36,882 nt of DNA from Candidatus Vecturithrix granuli. Its GTDB lineage: Bacteria > Moduliflexota > Moduliflexia > Moduliflexales > Moduliflexaceae. Location of the stretch: positions 151,685 through 188,566 of the forward strand of contig DF820475.1 in NCBI GenBank assembly GCA_000739535.1, given 5' to 3'. How positions within the stretch are numbered: position 1 is the stretch's first letter; each line of letters begins with the position of its first letter. Below, one piece after another: positions 1 to 8,133 of this stretch. The notes beneath the pieces were generated by a model that did not search any database, was not told the DNA's origin, and was given only the letters and a program-made list of their open reading frames with translations. Position numbers and translations under genes: made by a program.

Positions 1-10
1 TGCTTTGACA

Positions 11-34
11 GCGAAAGCAGAGCTTTCGCACTCC
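11..34. repeat. Small palindrome (GCGAAAGC-AGA-GCTTTCGC) plus ACTCC tail
   Basis: An 8-bp perfect stem with an AGA loop, followed by ACTCC. It is half of the larger palindrome seen at 3193-3241 and of the core of the element at 26340-26469, with stem changes that keep pairing. It directly abuts the stop codon of the truncated GNAT fragment at 35-187. Confidence 0.75.
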
Positions 35-187
35 TCACCTGCAAACTTTTAAAACAGCTTCTAAGTATTTACGATCCTCTTTCTCTATCAATCGAAATTG
101 TTCTAACCACCCATAGTTAATTTTTGCAAAGTCATCTGCAAACCGATCTTCATACAATAGAAATTTCATGTGTGTATTCTCGAACAT
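35..187 (-). pseudogene. Truncated GNAT-like acetyltransferase, N-terminal remnant
   Basis: A 50-codon reading frame with ATG at 187 and TGA at 37-35. Residues 16-43 (FADDFAKINYGWLEQ...EKEDRKYLE) resemble the opening segment of a common GNAT family in which a conserved 'LN.EW...(F/Y)..E..D...L' stretch precedes the acetyl-CoA-binding core. The core itself is absent: the frame stops where a palindromic repeat (11-34) begins. I infer a gene fragment left after loss of the 3' part. It lies downstream of the cyclo-ligase on the same strand. It could instead be an unrelated small protein, because the match rests on one short motif recognised by eye. Confidence 0.4.
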
Positions 188-214
188 CTTATATTACGCA
201 CCATAGATGCCTCA

Positions 215-796
215 TTACAAAAGCGTTTCTTGTTCAGTGATCACAGCATCTACAGGAAGATCGTATGGTCTCACCGGAATGTTGTCAAGCAGTTGCTCAG
301 AAAAACAAAGGCCGAGGCGAAATGCATTCACACCTGAACAGGCGTTGAGATTCGCAAAAAATCGATCATAAAAGCCTTTCCCCCGTCCCAGGCGATATTT
401 CTGGCGACTATATGCCAGACCCGGCGTAATGATCAGCAGCCTTTGTCCGGCCAGGTGACAAGGATTAAGAACCGGCCAACTCTCAGCAGGTTCCAGGATG
501 CCATAGCTGTGCTGCACAAATTCCTGGTCAATTTGCGTCAAATGGTGAAAGATCAAATCTGCCCCGGTTATTCTTGGAAGCCCAACCTGTTTGCCCTGAT
601 CCAGGGCTGCCTGAATCAGATCGCGCGTCTCGACTTCGCCGGGCATTGAGCAAAACGCAAACACAATCTCAGCCTGCTGCCACCAATCAGAGGCAAACAG
701 GTGAGTTGTAATCCGTTGACTTTTTTGCTGAATATCTTCAGGAGACAGTGCGGCAAGACGCGCGCGCATGAATTTTCTGAGTTCCGGCTTGTTCAT
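215..796 (-). CDS. ygfA: 5-formyltetrahydrofolate cyclo-ligase
   Basis: Predicted ATP-dependent cytosolic enzyme that converts 5-formyl-THF to 5,10-methenyl-THF in folate one-carbon metabolism. The 193-residue length is normal for the family. An N-terminal basic helix (LRKFMRARLAALSPE, residues 6-20) resembles the family's usual N-terminus. The family signature is clear at residues 122-146: ITPGLAYSRQKYRLGRGKGF followed by YDRF, the glycine-rich nucleotide/substrate loop. The C-terminal PVRPYDLPVDAVITE is also typical. The start codon overlaps the stop of the upstream flavin-reductase-like gene (ATGA, 4 bp shared), and a GGAGG at 806-810 sits nine bases before the ATG, so the two are probably translationally coupled. 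Related functions are not obvious; this looks like a small housekeeping operon with nadE. Confidence 0.93.
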   Translation of the reverse strand: MNKPELRKFMRARLAALSPEDIQQKSQRITTHLFASDWWQQAEIVFAFCSMPGEVETRDLIQAALDQGKQVGLPRITGADLIFHHLTQIDQEFVQHSYGILEPAESWPVLNPCHLAGQRLLIITPGLAYSRQKYRLGRGKGFYDRFFANLNACSGVNAFRLGLCFSEQLLDNIPVRPYDLPVDAVITEQETLL

Positions 797-1308
797 GCAA
801 ACCTGCCTCCATAGACCTGACGCGGGAAATCTCCGGCCGCATATTCAATAATACGCTCGCCTTTGTGCACGTCTTCATCAGCATACGCTTCCAGCACTGT
901 GCCGATAAACAGGCGTTTATCGCCGGTATCAATCGCTTGCGTGACCTGACATTCTAAAAACGCCGTACATTCCTGAATAATCGGGGCCTTGACGCTGCGT
1001 GCAGTTTGCGCAGTTAAACCGCTTTCCTGGAATTTATTGACAAAGCGTCCGGAATGGAACCCACAGTAATAAATTTGTCGTTTCAACTCCTTTGGCGGAA
1101 CATTGACGACAAATTCCCCATTCTGTTCAATCAGGCCGCAGGAATACGCACTTTTCCCAATCGCGCAGGCGACCATCGGCGGTTCTTTTGAGACAGGCAT
1201 ACAAAAGCTGACAGCGATAATATTCGCCGTGCCCTTAAAATCGCCGCAAGTGATCAAATAATGGCGCATGGGCCACAGATACTCGAGATACTCAACATCA
1301 ACTCGCAT
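793..1308 (-). CDS. Flavin reductase-like (FMN-binding split-barrel) protein
   Basis: A protein of 171 residues from the ATG at 1308. It matches the flavin reductase-like domain family, which binds FMN in a split beta-barrel and usually reduces free flavin with NAD(P)H or serves as a flavoprotein of unknown substrate. Visible family features are the early strand FKGTANIIAVSFCMPVSKEP (substrate/FMN side), the segment QNGEFVVNVPP, and C-terminal strands LECQVTQAIDTGDKRLFIG. I prefer this ATG over one 17 codons upstream, because the upstream codons are made of the palindromic repeat at 1317-1374. No strong Shine-Dalgarno precedes 1308. The 3' end overlaps the cyclo-ligase start. The exact substrate cannot be told from sequence. 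Confidence 0.85.
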   Translation of the reverse strand: MRVDVEYLEYLWPMRHYLITCGDFKGTANIIAVSFCMPVSKEPPMVACAIGKSAYSCGLIEQNGEFVVNVPPKELKRQIYYCGFHSGRFVNKFQESGLTAQTARSVKAPIIQECTAFLECQVTQAIDTGDKRLFIGTVLEAYADEDVHKGERIIEYAAGDFPRQVYGGRFA

Positions 1309-1316
1309 GATGCTGT

Positions 1317-1374
1317 GTACCCCGGACAGCCTTGTCCGGCCTGCAAATAGACCGGACAAGGCTGTCCGCGGTAC
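1317..1374. repeat. 58-bp palindrome of the GTACCCCGGACA family
   Basis: Arms GTACCCCGGACAGCCTTGTC and the complementary sequence flank the spacer CTGCAAATAGA. Each arm is itself palindromic (CCGGACA...TGTCCGG). A second copy of identical length is at 24196-24253, and variants are at 10124-10176, 11188-11235 and 15381-15439. It lies between nadE and the flavin-reductase-like gene and may attenuate the operon. Confidence 0.9.
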
Positions 1375-1406
1375 GCCTGGATAATTACTCTCTCACTTAT
1401 GATGCC

Positions 1407-3179
1407 TTACCCTTTATACTTATTCGTAATCGGCAAACGGCGATCCGGCCCAAAGGCTTTGCATGTCACTTTTAATCCGGGCGCTGCCTGCTGCCGTTTG
1501 TATTCACTTTTATCAACCTTGCGCACGACATCTTTAACCATCGCAGGTTCATAGCCGAGGGCAATCATATCGTCAATACTTTTGTCATGTTCGATATAGG
1601 CGCGTAAGATCTCATCCAACACAGAGTATTCCGGCAAGCTATCACTGTCTTTTTGATTGGCGCGTAATTCCGCCGACGGCGCTTTTTCAATCGTATTGCG
1701 CGGAATCAAATCAAAACCTGCGATAAGATTGCGATATTCCGCCAGGGCATAGACCGTCGTTTTCGGCACATCGGAAATCACGCCCAGGCCGCCGGCCATG
1801 TCGCCGTACAGTGTGGCATAGCCCACGCTGACTTCTGATTTGTTGCCGGTGGTTAACGTGAGATAGCCGAATTTGTTCGATAAGGCCATCAGAATAGTGC
1901 CGCGGCAGCGCGCTTGAATATTTTCTTCTGCCACATCCGGCTGGCGGCCCTCAAATGCTCCAGACAGTTGAGCAACAAAGGCGTCATAGATCGGAGAAAT
2001 CGGAATCACGTGATGGTGGATCTTCAAATTTTCAACCAACGCATGGGCGTCATCAAGGCTGCCTTGCGATGAATACGGGCCGGGCATCAGCACGCCGACC
2101 ACATTGTCCGCGCCTAAGGCGTCAGCGGCAATTGTCGCTACCATCGCCGAGTCAATTCCGCCGCTGAGCCCGAGTACGACTTTTTGAAAGCCGTTTTTAC
2201 GCACGTAATCGCGCAACCCTAACGTCAACGCTGCATAGATTTCTTTCGCGCGCAGCATGTTCGGTGATAACGCTGGTTCATGCGCTTTCCGATCCTGAGA
2301 GGAACATGTTGGTGTAAGGACCGGACGATTCCGGCGTGCAGGCAATGGCTCTGCACATATACGCTGACACATCGAGGCATCGTCTAATTTCATCTGTAAT
2401 ACGGCCTTGCGATGGCGCGGATCATTGAGTTTGGCGATGGACACATCATCCAAATCAATATCTGCCGTGACAAAATCCTCTTCAAAGAGTTTGCCCTGCG
2501 CCAGGGTTTGTCCGGCCTGATTGACAATGACGCCGCCTCCGTCAAAAATCAGGCGATCCTGCCCGCCCACAAGATTATTATACGCCACCACGACCACGCT
2601 GTCAGCCGCCCGCACCGAAATCATACGGCGTCGAAATTCCGGTTTCCCCACATAATACGGCGACGCTGATAAATTGAGAATGAGATCGGCCCCGCTCAAG
2701 GTCTGAATTACGGTTGGCCCTTCAGGATACCAGATGTCCTCACAAATATTGACGCCAAAGGTAATGTCTCCGATCTGATAAATGTGTTTTGTGACTCCGG
2801 CTTGAAAATAGCGGTTTTCATCAAACACGCCATAATTCGGGAGATAGTTTTTATGATGAACTCCCAACAATGTTTGATGATGGATAATGGCAGCAGCGTT
2901 ATAAATATCATCTTCTTGATCCACAAAACCGACAATGGCGGTAATCCCGTCGGTCTGCGCAATAATGCGCTCTAAAGCCAGACGATTATCGTGTAAAAAT
3001 TGGGGTTTGAGCAGCAAATCCTGCGGAGGATAGCCTGTGATCGCCAATTCCGGAAAGGTGACAATATCCACGTCTTCCTGTTTCGCGCGTTGAATCGCAT
3101 GAAGAATTTTGGCGGTGTTTCCTTCTAAATCTCCGACAGTCGTGTTGATTTGCGCCATCGCAATGCGTACCTGTCTCAT
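1407..3179 (-). CDS. nadE: Glutamine-dependent NAD+ synthetase
   Basis: Catalyses the last step of NAD biosynthesis: deamido-NAD is amidated with ammonia from glutamine, driven by ATP. The 590 residues comprise two domains. Residues 1-265 are a nitrilase-type glutaminase with the Glu-Lys-Cys triad visible at E44 (FPELAITGYPP), K110 (HKNYLPNYG) and C146 (VNICEDIW). Residues 305-590 are the synthetase domain with the PP-loop SGGIDS at 339-344 and the conserved LYGDMAGGLGVISDVPKT. The ATG at 3179 has a GGGGAG motif six bases upstream and begins with the family start MRQVRIAMAQIN. A longer frame exists, but its first 24 codons are palindromic repeat (3193-3241). First gene of a minus-strand group with the flavin-reductase-like gene and the cyclo-ligase. 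Confidence 0.97.
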   Translation of the reverse strand: MRQVRIAMAQINTTVGDLEGNTAKILHAIQRAKQEDVDIVTFPELAITGYPPQDLLLKPQFLHDNRLALERIIAQTDGITAIVGFVDQEDDIYNAAAIIHHQTLLGVHHKNYLPNYGVFDENRYFQAGVTKHIYQIGDITFGVNICEDIWYPEGPTVIQTLSGADLILNLSASPYYVGKPEFRRRMISVRAADSVVVVAYNNLVGGQDRLIFDGGGVIVNQAGQTLAQGKLFEEDFVTADIDLDDVSIAKLNDPRHRKAVLQMKLDDASMCQRICAEPLPARRNRPVLTPTCSSQDRKAHEPALSPNMLRAKEIYAALTLGLRDYVRKNGFQKVVLGLSGGIDSAMVATIAADALGADNVVGVLMPGPYSSQGSLDDAHALVENLKIHHHVIPISPIYDAFVAQLSGAFEGRQPDVAEENIQARCRGTILMALSNKFGYLTLTTGNKSEVSVGYATLYGDMAGGLGVISDVPKTTVYALAEYRNLIAGFDLIPRNTIEKAPSAELRANQKDSDSLPEYSVLDEILRAYIEHDKSIDDMIALGYEPAMVKDVVRKVDKSEYKRQQAAPGLKVTCKAFGPDRRLPITNKYKG

Positions 3180-3192
3180 ATTTTCTCCCCAC

Positions 3193-3241
3193 GGAGTGCA
3201 AAAGCTCTGCTTTTGCAGCAAAAGCAGAGCTTTTGCACTCC
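3193..3241. repeat. 49-bp perfect palindrome in the nadE leader
   Basis: Two 24-bp arms (GGAGTGCAAAAGCTCTGC followed by TTTTGC, and its complement) are separated by a single A. Each arm is itself a hairpin with a TCT or AGA loop. It starts three bases upstream of the nadE Shine-Dalgarno, so it would form a stable hairpin next to the ribosome site of nadE mRNA. Same family as 11-34 and as the core of 26340-26469. Confidence 0.95.
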
Positions 3242-3263
3242 GGATTTTCATCTTGTATATGTA

Positions 3264-3296
3264 AGAAACCGGGTTTTTGGCAAAAACCCGGTTTCT
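3264..3296. repeat. 33-bp palindrome of the AGAAACCGGGTTTTTG family
   Basis: Perfect 16-bp arms around a one-base loop. A second, imperfect copy forms the centre of the composite element at 5518-5635. It lies in the divergent gap between nadE and the first small heat-shock gene. The rest of that gap (3297-3486) holds one further weak hairpin (CTCTGCCA/TTGGCAGAG near 3294-3334) and no gene I can support. Confidence 0.9.
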
Positions 3297-3486
3297 CTGC
3301 CAGATTGTTCATATCTGATGAAATTGGCAGAGAACCGAGGAAAAATGGCAAGGAAAATCACGCCGATTTTATTCTTATCATATTATCCATGTATTTCGAA
3401 AATCCGTTGTTGCTCGGAAATACGAGTGAATTTAGGAAAAACTGGGACAGTCGTTAAAAAAATATGAAATTTTTTTTAAAGAAGAC

Positions 3487-3515
3487 TTGACAAATGGATA
3501 CTAAGATATTATGTT
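3487..3515 (+). promoter_or_regulatory. Candidate sigma-70-type promoter for the small heat-shock cluster
   Basis: TTGACA at 3487-3492, then a 17-base spacer and TATGTT at 3510-3515, about 108 bases before the first Hsp20 start. The -35 is perfect and the -10 matches four of six. A heat-shock-type sigma-32 promoter or a CIRCE operator was looked for and not found. Confidence 0.5.
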
Positions 3516-3622
3516 TAGTGTGCAAGCAGAAAATAGCATAACATAGAAAGATAGTAAAAGTAAGAACTCATTGGTATGTACCGCATACCGTCATTTATAA
3601 GTTCAAGAAGGAGGAAAACATT

Positions 3623-3979
3623 ATGGCACTCACAGCAAGACAATATATGCGCGCCTGGTCGCCGCGCGCGGACGTGTATGAAACTGAAGACCATGTGGTT
3701 GTACAACTCGACATTCCTGGTGTGAAAATTGAGGATGTAGATGTACAATGTGAAAAGGGCATGCTGAGCGTGAAAGGCGAACGGAAGTTCACTGAAGATG
3801 AAAAACGGCAATATTACCGGGTTGAGAATGTGTATGGCCCCTTTGAACGGTACTTTGAAATCCCCAGAACCTTAAATGTCGAGAAGATTGAAGCGAAATA
3901 CAATGCCGGAGTGTTGACATTGACATTCCCGAAAACTGAAGAAGCAAAACCCAAAAAGATTGCGATTCAGGCAAGCTAA
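3623..3979 (+). CDS. hsp20: Small heat-shock protein, Hsp20/alpha-crystallin family (copy 1)
   Basis: ATP-independent holdase chaperone expected to bind unfolding proteins in the cytosol as oligomers. The protein is 118 residues and nearly all alpha-crystallin domain: residues about 13-112 run from RADVYETEDHVVVQLDIPGV to the conserved YNAGVLTLTFPK, the family's A-x-x-x-G-V-L hallmark. The C-terminal IAI near the end is the I-x-I tail that docks on neighbouring subunits. The N-terminal arm is very short. A strong AAGGAGG (3608-3614) precedes the ATG. First of three tandem paralogues; it is separated from the second by a 115-bp inserted element. Copies 2 and 3 are longer. Confidence 0.95.
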   Translation: MALTARQYMRAWSPRADVYETEDHVVVQLDIPGVKIEDVDVQCEKGMLSVKGERKFTEDEKRQYYRVENVYGPFERYFEIPRTLNVEKIEAKYNAGVLTLTFPKTEEAKPKKIAIQAS

Positions 3980-4024
3980 CTCAAAACACAAACATAAAAT
4001 TTGCAACACATACAAAGAACAACG

Positions 4025-4139
4025 GGTAGTGGTTCAATGATAAGTGATCCCGTTCCCTGAGCGGAGTCGAAGGGAACACTTCCAGGCTCGTTTCGACTTC
4101 GCTCAACGAGCGGATGTCACTTACCGTTTAACCATTACC
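4025..4139. mobile_element. 115-bp MITE-like element with 8-bp target-site duplication
   Basis: The ends are GGTAGTGG and CATTACC, with imperfect terminal inverted repeats of about 23 bp. The element is flanked on both sides by the same 8 bases, GAACAACG (4017-4024 and 4140-4147), a clean insertion footprint. Inside are two hairpins whose loops are GAGCGGAGTCGA and TCGACTTCGCTC and whose stems are GTTCCC/GGGAAC and CTCGTT/AACGAG. A second 115-bp copy is at 19736-19850. It has no coding capacity, so a transposase would have to act in trans. It sits between hsp20 copies 1 and 2; the rest of the gap (3980-4235) has no other feature. Confidence 0.85.
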
Positions 4140-4235
4140 GAACAACGAATACTCTACCAGGGCAGCAGAGAGACAGGTAGCAGCCCAGGAGCTTGTTGCG
4201 TGTTCCCTGCTGTCTTGAAGAGGGAGGGATACACT

Positions 4236-4706
4236 ATGTTAACTCGTTGGGAACCTTTCGGCGGTATTCGACAACGGGGTGATGTATTTAGCGAACTCAC
4301 CCGAATGCAAGAGGAAATGAATCGGTTTTTTGATGACTTTTTTGGCGAACAGCGGCGCGGCCTGACAGAAGGTGCGTGGCTGCCGGCTGTGGATGTGTCG
4401 GAAACTGACGCTGAATTCGTGGTACGGGCCGAATTGCCTGGCATGACGCAGGAGAATATCGAAATCAACGTGCAGGATAACATCCTGACCCTGAAAGGCG
4501 AAAAGAAACAAGAGAAGAAAGAAGAGAAGGAAAACTTCCATCGCCTGGAGCGCAGCTATGGCAGTTTCAGCCGTTCCTTTACACTGCCGGCCGGCGTCAA
4601 ACCGGAAGACATCAAGGCCAGCTTCAAAGATGGTGTGTTGGAAGTGACGATGCCGAAAACGGAAGAAGCGAGACCTAAAAAGATTGCAATTACCGCCGGA
4701 TCCTAA
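4236..4706 (+). CDS. hsp20: Small heat-shock protein, Hsp20/alpha-crystallin family (copy 2)
   Basis: A 156-residue holdase of the Hsp20 class A type. An amphipathic N-terminal arm (MLTRWEPFGGIRQRGDVFSE, then RMQEEMNRFFDDFFG) is followed by the alpha-crystallin domain from about residue 45 (WLPAVDVSETDAEFVVRAEL) to the FKDGVLEVTMPK hallmark, and the tail ends with the I-x-I motif KKIAI. The ATG at 4236 is chosen because GGGAGGG (4222-4228) precedes it and the paralogue start aligns. A longer in-frame extension to 4044 runs through the inserted element and the gap, and is unlikely to be translated. The lysine/glutamate run near residues 88-98 is a charged loop. Closely similar to copy 3 downstream. 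Confidence 0.96.
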   Translation: MLTRWEPFGGIRQRGDVFSELTRMQEEMNRFFDDFFGEQRRGLTEGAWLPAVDVSETDAEFVVRAELPGMTQENIEINVQDNILTLKGEKKQEKKEEKENFHRLERSYGSFSRSFTLPAGVKPEDIKASFKDGVLEVTMPKTEEARPKKIAITAGS

Positions 4707-4717
4707 ACCTCTGATTG

Positions 4718-4740
4718 CCGGGTGCGCTTGTCGCACCCGG
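4718..4740 (+). other. Intercistronic hairpin between hsp20 copies 2 and 3
   Basis: Nine-base-pair perfect stem CCGGGTGCG with loop CTTGT. No T-run follows, so it is more likely an mRNA-stabilising or attenuating structure than a terminator. The next gene starts 26 bases later. Confidence 0.6.
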
Positions 4741-4766
4741 TATGGGCGTGAAAGGAGGGAGATGTT

Positions 4767-5255
4767 ATGCTTGAAAAACTGGCAAAATGGAATCCTCTGA
4801 AAAGCGTCCGAGCAAAAGGAGAACACAACAGTGCGAAACTCAAAGAACTGGGACAGTTGCAAGACGCGCTGAACCGTCTGTTTGACAGGTTCTTTCAAGA
4901 TCGCTATACCGAAAGCGAAGACGCCCTCTGGTTCCCGGCCGTTGATATGGCAGAAACGGATACAGCAATTGTGATACACGCCGAATTACCCGGTATGACC
5001 AAAAAAGATGTGGATATTTCCTTACAGGACAATATCTTGACCATCCAGGGGGAGAAAAAACGGAAGAAGAAAGCCAAACATGAAGATTTCTATCTTGTGG
5101 AACGCAGTTTTGGACGCTTTTACCAGGCATTCACACTACCGGCCGCTGTGAAGAGCGACAAGATTACCGCGACCTTCAAACATGGGGTGCTGACGATTAC
5201 GTTGCCCAAGTCAGAAGGAGCGCAGCCGAAACGGATTGCAATTTCGACCTCATAG
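4767..5255 (+). CDS. hsp20: Small heat-shock protein, Hsp20/alpha-crystallin family (copy 3)
   Basis: Third tandem Hsp20, 162 residues. The N-terminal arm carries LQDALNRLFDRFFQDRYTE, the same amphipathic helix type as copy 2. The alpha-crystallin domain starts near residue 51 (LWFPAVDMAETDTAIVIHAE), includes a basic run (EKKRKKKAKHEDFYLVERSF), and ends with FKHGVLTITLPK and the I-x-I tail RIAI. A strong AAAGGAGGG (4751-4759) lies eight bases before the ATG. Copies 2 and 3 are more alike than either is to copy 1, suggesting a later duplication. Such paralogues often co-assemble. The cluster ends at a strong terminator (5475-5508). Confidence 0.96.
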   Translation: MLEKLAKWNPLKSVRAKGEHNSAKLKELGQLQDALNRLFDRFFQDRYTESEDALWFPAVDMAETDTAIVIHAELPGMTKKDVDISLQDNILTIQGEKKRKKKAKHEDFYLVERSFGRFYQAFTLPAAVKSDKITATFKHGVLTITLPKSEGAQPKRIAISTS

Positions 5256-5474
5256 AAACTTGTTCATCTATTTTAGGATGCAGATAACGATGAGTCGTGG
5301 TTCTTTGACTTTATGAAGCAAGTAATGGTGGGTATGAACTGTTAATACCATCTCTCGTATTCGAACGGTTCTTAGTGACTGACTTTGTTGCAGCAGCACT
5401 CAAAAAAGATTGCATTAACACTTCATCATCATCTCAGTGAGAACAAAAATGTATGTTCTCAATGGGATGTTCAA

Positions 5475-5508
5475 ACGGCAGGGTGAGTCACTCTGTCGTT
5501 TTTTTTTT
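5475..5508 (+). terminator. Rho-independent terminator of the small heat-shock cluster
   Basis: A 12-bp stem (ACGGCAGGGTGA against TCACTCTGTCGT, two G-T wobbles) is followed by ten T residues. It lies 220 bases after copy 3. The intervening 5256-5474 holds only an 8-bp hairpin (TGAGAACA...TGTTCTCA, 5438-5461) and no gene. Confidence 0.88.
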
Positions 5509-5517
5509 GCTCACTCT

Positions 5518-5635
5518 ATTGTTATACTTGAGGCCGGGTAAATTTGTGAAACCAAAGAAACCGGGTTTTTCGGAAAAACCTCGGTTTCTCGCCGTGCTCA
5601 AATTCACAAATTTATGTGGTCTCAAGTATAGCAAT
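5518..5635. repeat. 118-bp nested palindromic element (MITE-like, no clear TSD)
   Basis: Three nested inverted repeats are present. The outer pair is ATTGTTATACTTGAG with its near-complement (5518-5535 and 5618-5635). The middle pair is AAATTTGTGAA with TTCACAAATTT (5540-5550 and 5603-5613). The centre is the AGAAACCGGGTTTTT palindrome also found at 3264-3296. No target-site duplication could be recognised. It lies between the heat-shock terminator and groES. Confidence 0.75.
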
Positions 5636-5718
5636 AAAACACTTTGAGTACTGGTTATAAAACTGAGAAACATTGAAAAGGAGTGATTATGAGCCAAGGC
5701 TCGCCCGACGTCTGTAGC

Positions 5719-5818
5719 GCGAAACTCCAGTTTCGCGGTTGTCAACGGATGCGCGAAACTGGAGTTTCGCACTACATTTTCAGCGGTTGTCAACGGATGC
5801 GCGAAACTGGAGTTTCGC
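5719..5818. repeat. Three palindromes in the groES leader, partly a 48-bp direct repeat
   Basis: GCGAAACT-CC-AGTTTCGC at 5719-5736, 5753-5770 and 5801-5818; the second and third have GG at the centre. The second and third copies sit in a 48-bp direct repeat that also contains GGTTGTCAACGGATG. Just upstream is a well-placed AAGGAG and ATG (5689) opening a 59-codon frame that runs through the repeats and overlaps the groES start. This may be a leader peptide or chance. I see no CIRCE operator here. Confidence 0.85.
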
Positions 5819-5845
5819 GCTACATTTTCAAAGGAGGCTACCTGT

Positions 5846-6133
5846 ATGAAACTTCGTCCATTACATGATCGAGTGCTCGTCAAACGCCTTGAAGCAAAAG
5901 AGGTCATGAAAGGCGGAATTATTATCCCGGATACCGCGAAAGAAAAACCCCAGGAAGGAAAAGTCATCGCGGTCGGCCCTGGAAAAGCGGGTGATGACGG
6001 CAAGGTACGGCCAATGAATGTTAAAGCCGGCGACCGGATTTTGTTTGGGAAATACGCCGGAAATGATGTCAAAATTGACGATGACGAATATGTGATCATG
6101 CGTGAAGATGATATTCTTGGCATCCTGGAATAA
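5846..6133 (+). CDS. groES: Co-chaperonin GroES (Cpn10)
   Basis: The heptameric lid of the GroEL folding chamber, cytosolic. It has 95 residues, the normal length, and begins with the family start [19 protein letters not shown]. The flexible mobile loop that contacts GroEL is visible at about residues 19-33 ([17 protein letters not shown]), and the C-terminal [20 protein letters not shown] is typical. AAGGAGG at 5831-5837 sits eight bases before the ATG. Upstream lies an array of repeats (5719-5818) instead of a recognisable heat-shock operator. groEL follows after 114 bases containing a stem-loop. Confidence 0.98.
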   Translation: MKLRPLHDRVLVKRLEAKEVMKGGIIIPDTAKEKPQEGKVIAVGPGKAGDDGKVRPMNVKAGDRILFGKYAGNDVKIDDDEYVIMREDDILGILE

Positions 6134-6180
6134 AGTAAGGATTATGATTCAAAAATTTCCTATACAATAGATGGAGGAAA

Positions 6181-7870
<1,690 letters not shown>

Positions 7871-7891
7871 TCTGAAAAAACCACGAAAATA

Positions 7892-7922
7892 AACCTGCCA
7901 GGGCTTTAATCCCGGGCAGGTT
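7892..7922 (+). terminator. Stem-loop after groEL, possible terminator
   Basis: AACCTGCC-A-GGG pairs with CCC-G-GGCAGGTT around a 7-base loop, 21 bases after the groEL stop. A T-run is absent on the plus strand, so termination is uncertain. The rest of the gap to 8133 holds a CCCTTTCAGGG motif at about 7973 (REP-like) and a G-rich stretch at 8012-8031, and no gene. Confidence 0.45.
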
Positions 7923-8133
7923 ACAACATAATAACTCGACAATTGGGGGATTCATCTGGCTCTATTCCGCTGCCCTTTCAGGGCACAAACCCAAAACCCA
8001 TACCTGTAAGAGGGGTGGGGGTGGGGGTGCCTGAAATGTCGAGAATTTAACGGTATCGAGATAATAACATCTGCCCGTTTTTGAGGGCCACAGAAGGAAT
8101 AAAGCAAAAAAATAGTTGCAGGAGGTACTTGGT

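Noticed and set aside
3180-3251. Longer N-terminus for NadE
   Set aside because: The extra 24 codons are the 49-bp palindrome, and the family start and ribosome site are at 3179.
3411-3433. Possible CIRCE heat-shock operator (TTGCTC...GAGTGAA)
   Set aside because: The arms match each other and the CIRCE consensus poorly; the expected GCACTC core is missing.
4044-4235. Longer N-terminus for Hsp20 copy 2
   Set aside because: It is the translation of the 115-bp inserted element and gap; the ribosome site and paralogue alignment support 4236.
8012-8031. G-quadruplex in GAGGGGTGGGGGTGGGGG
   Set aside because: Only three G-runs are present; a standard intramolecular quadruplex needs four.
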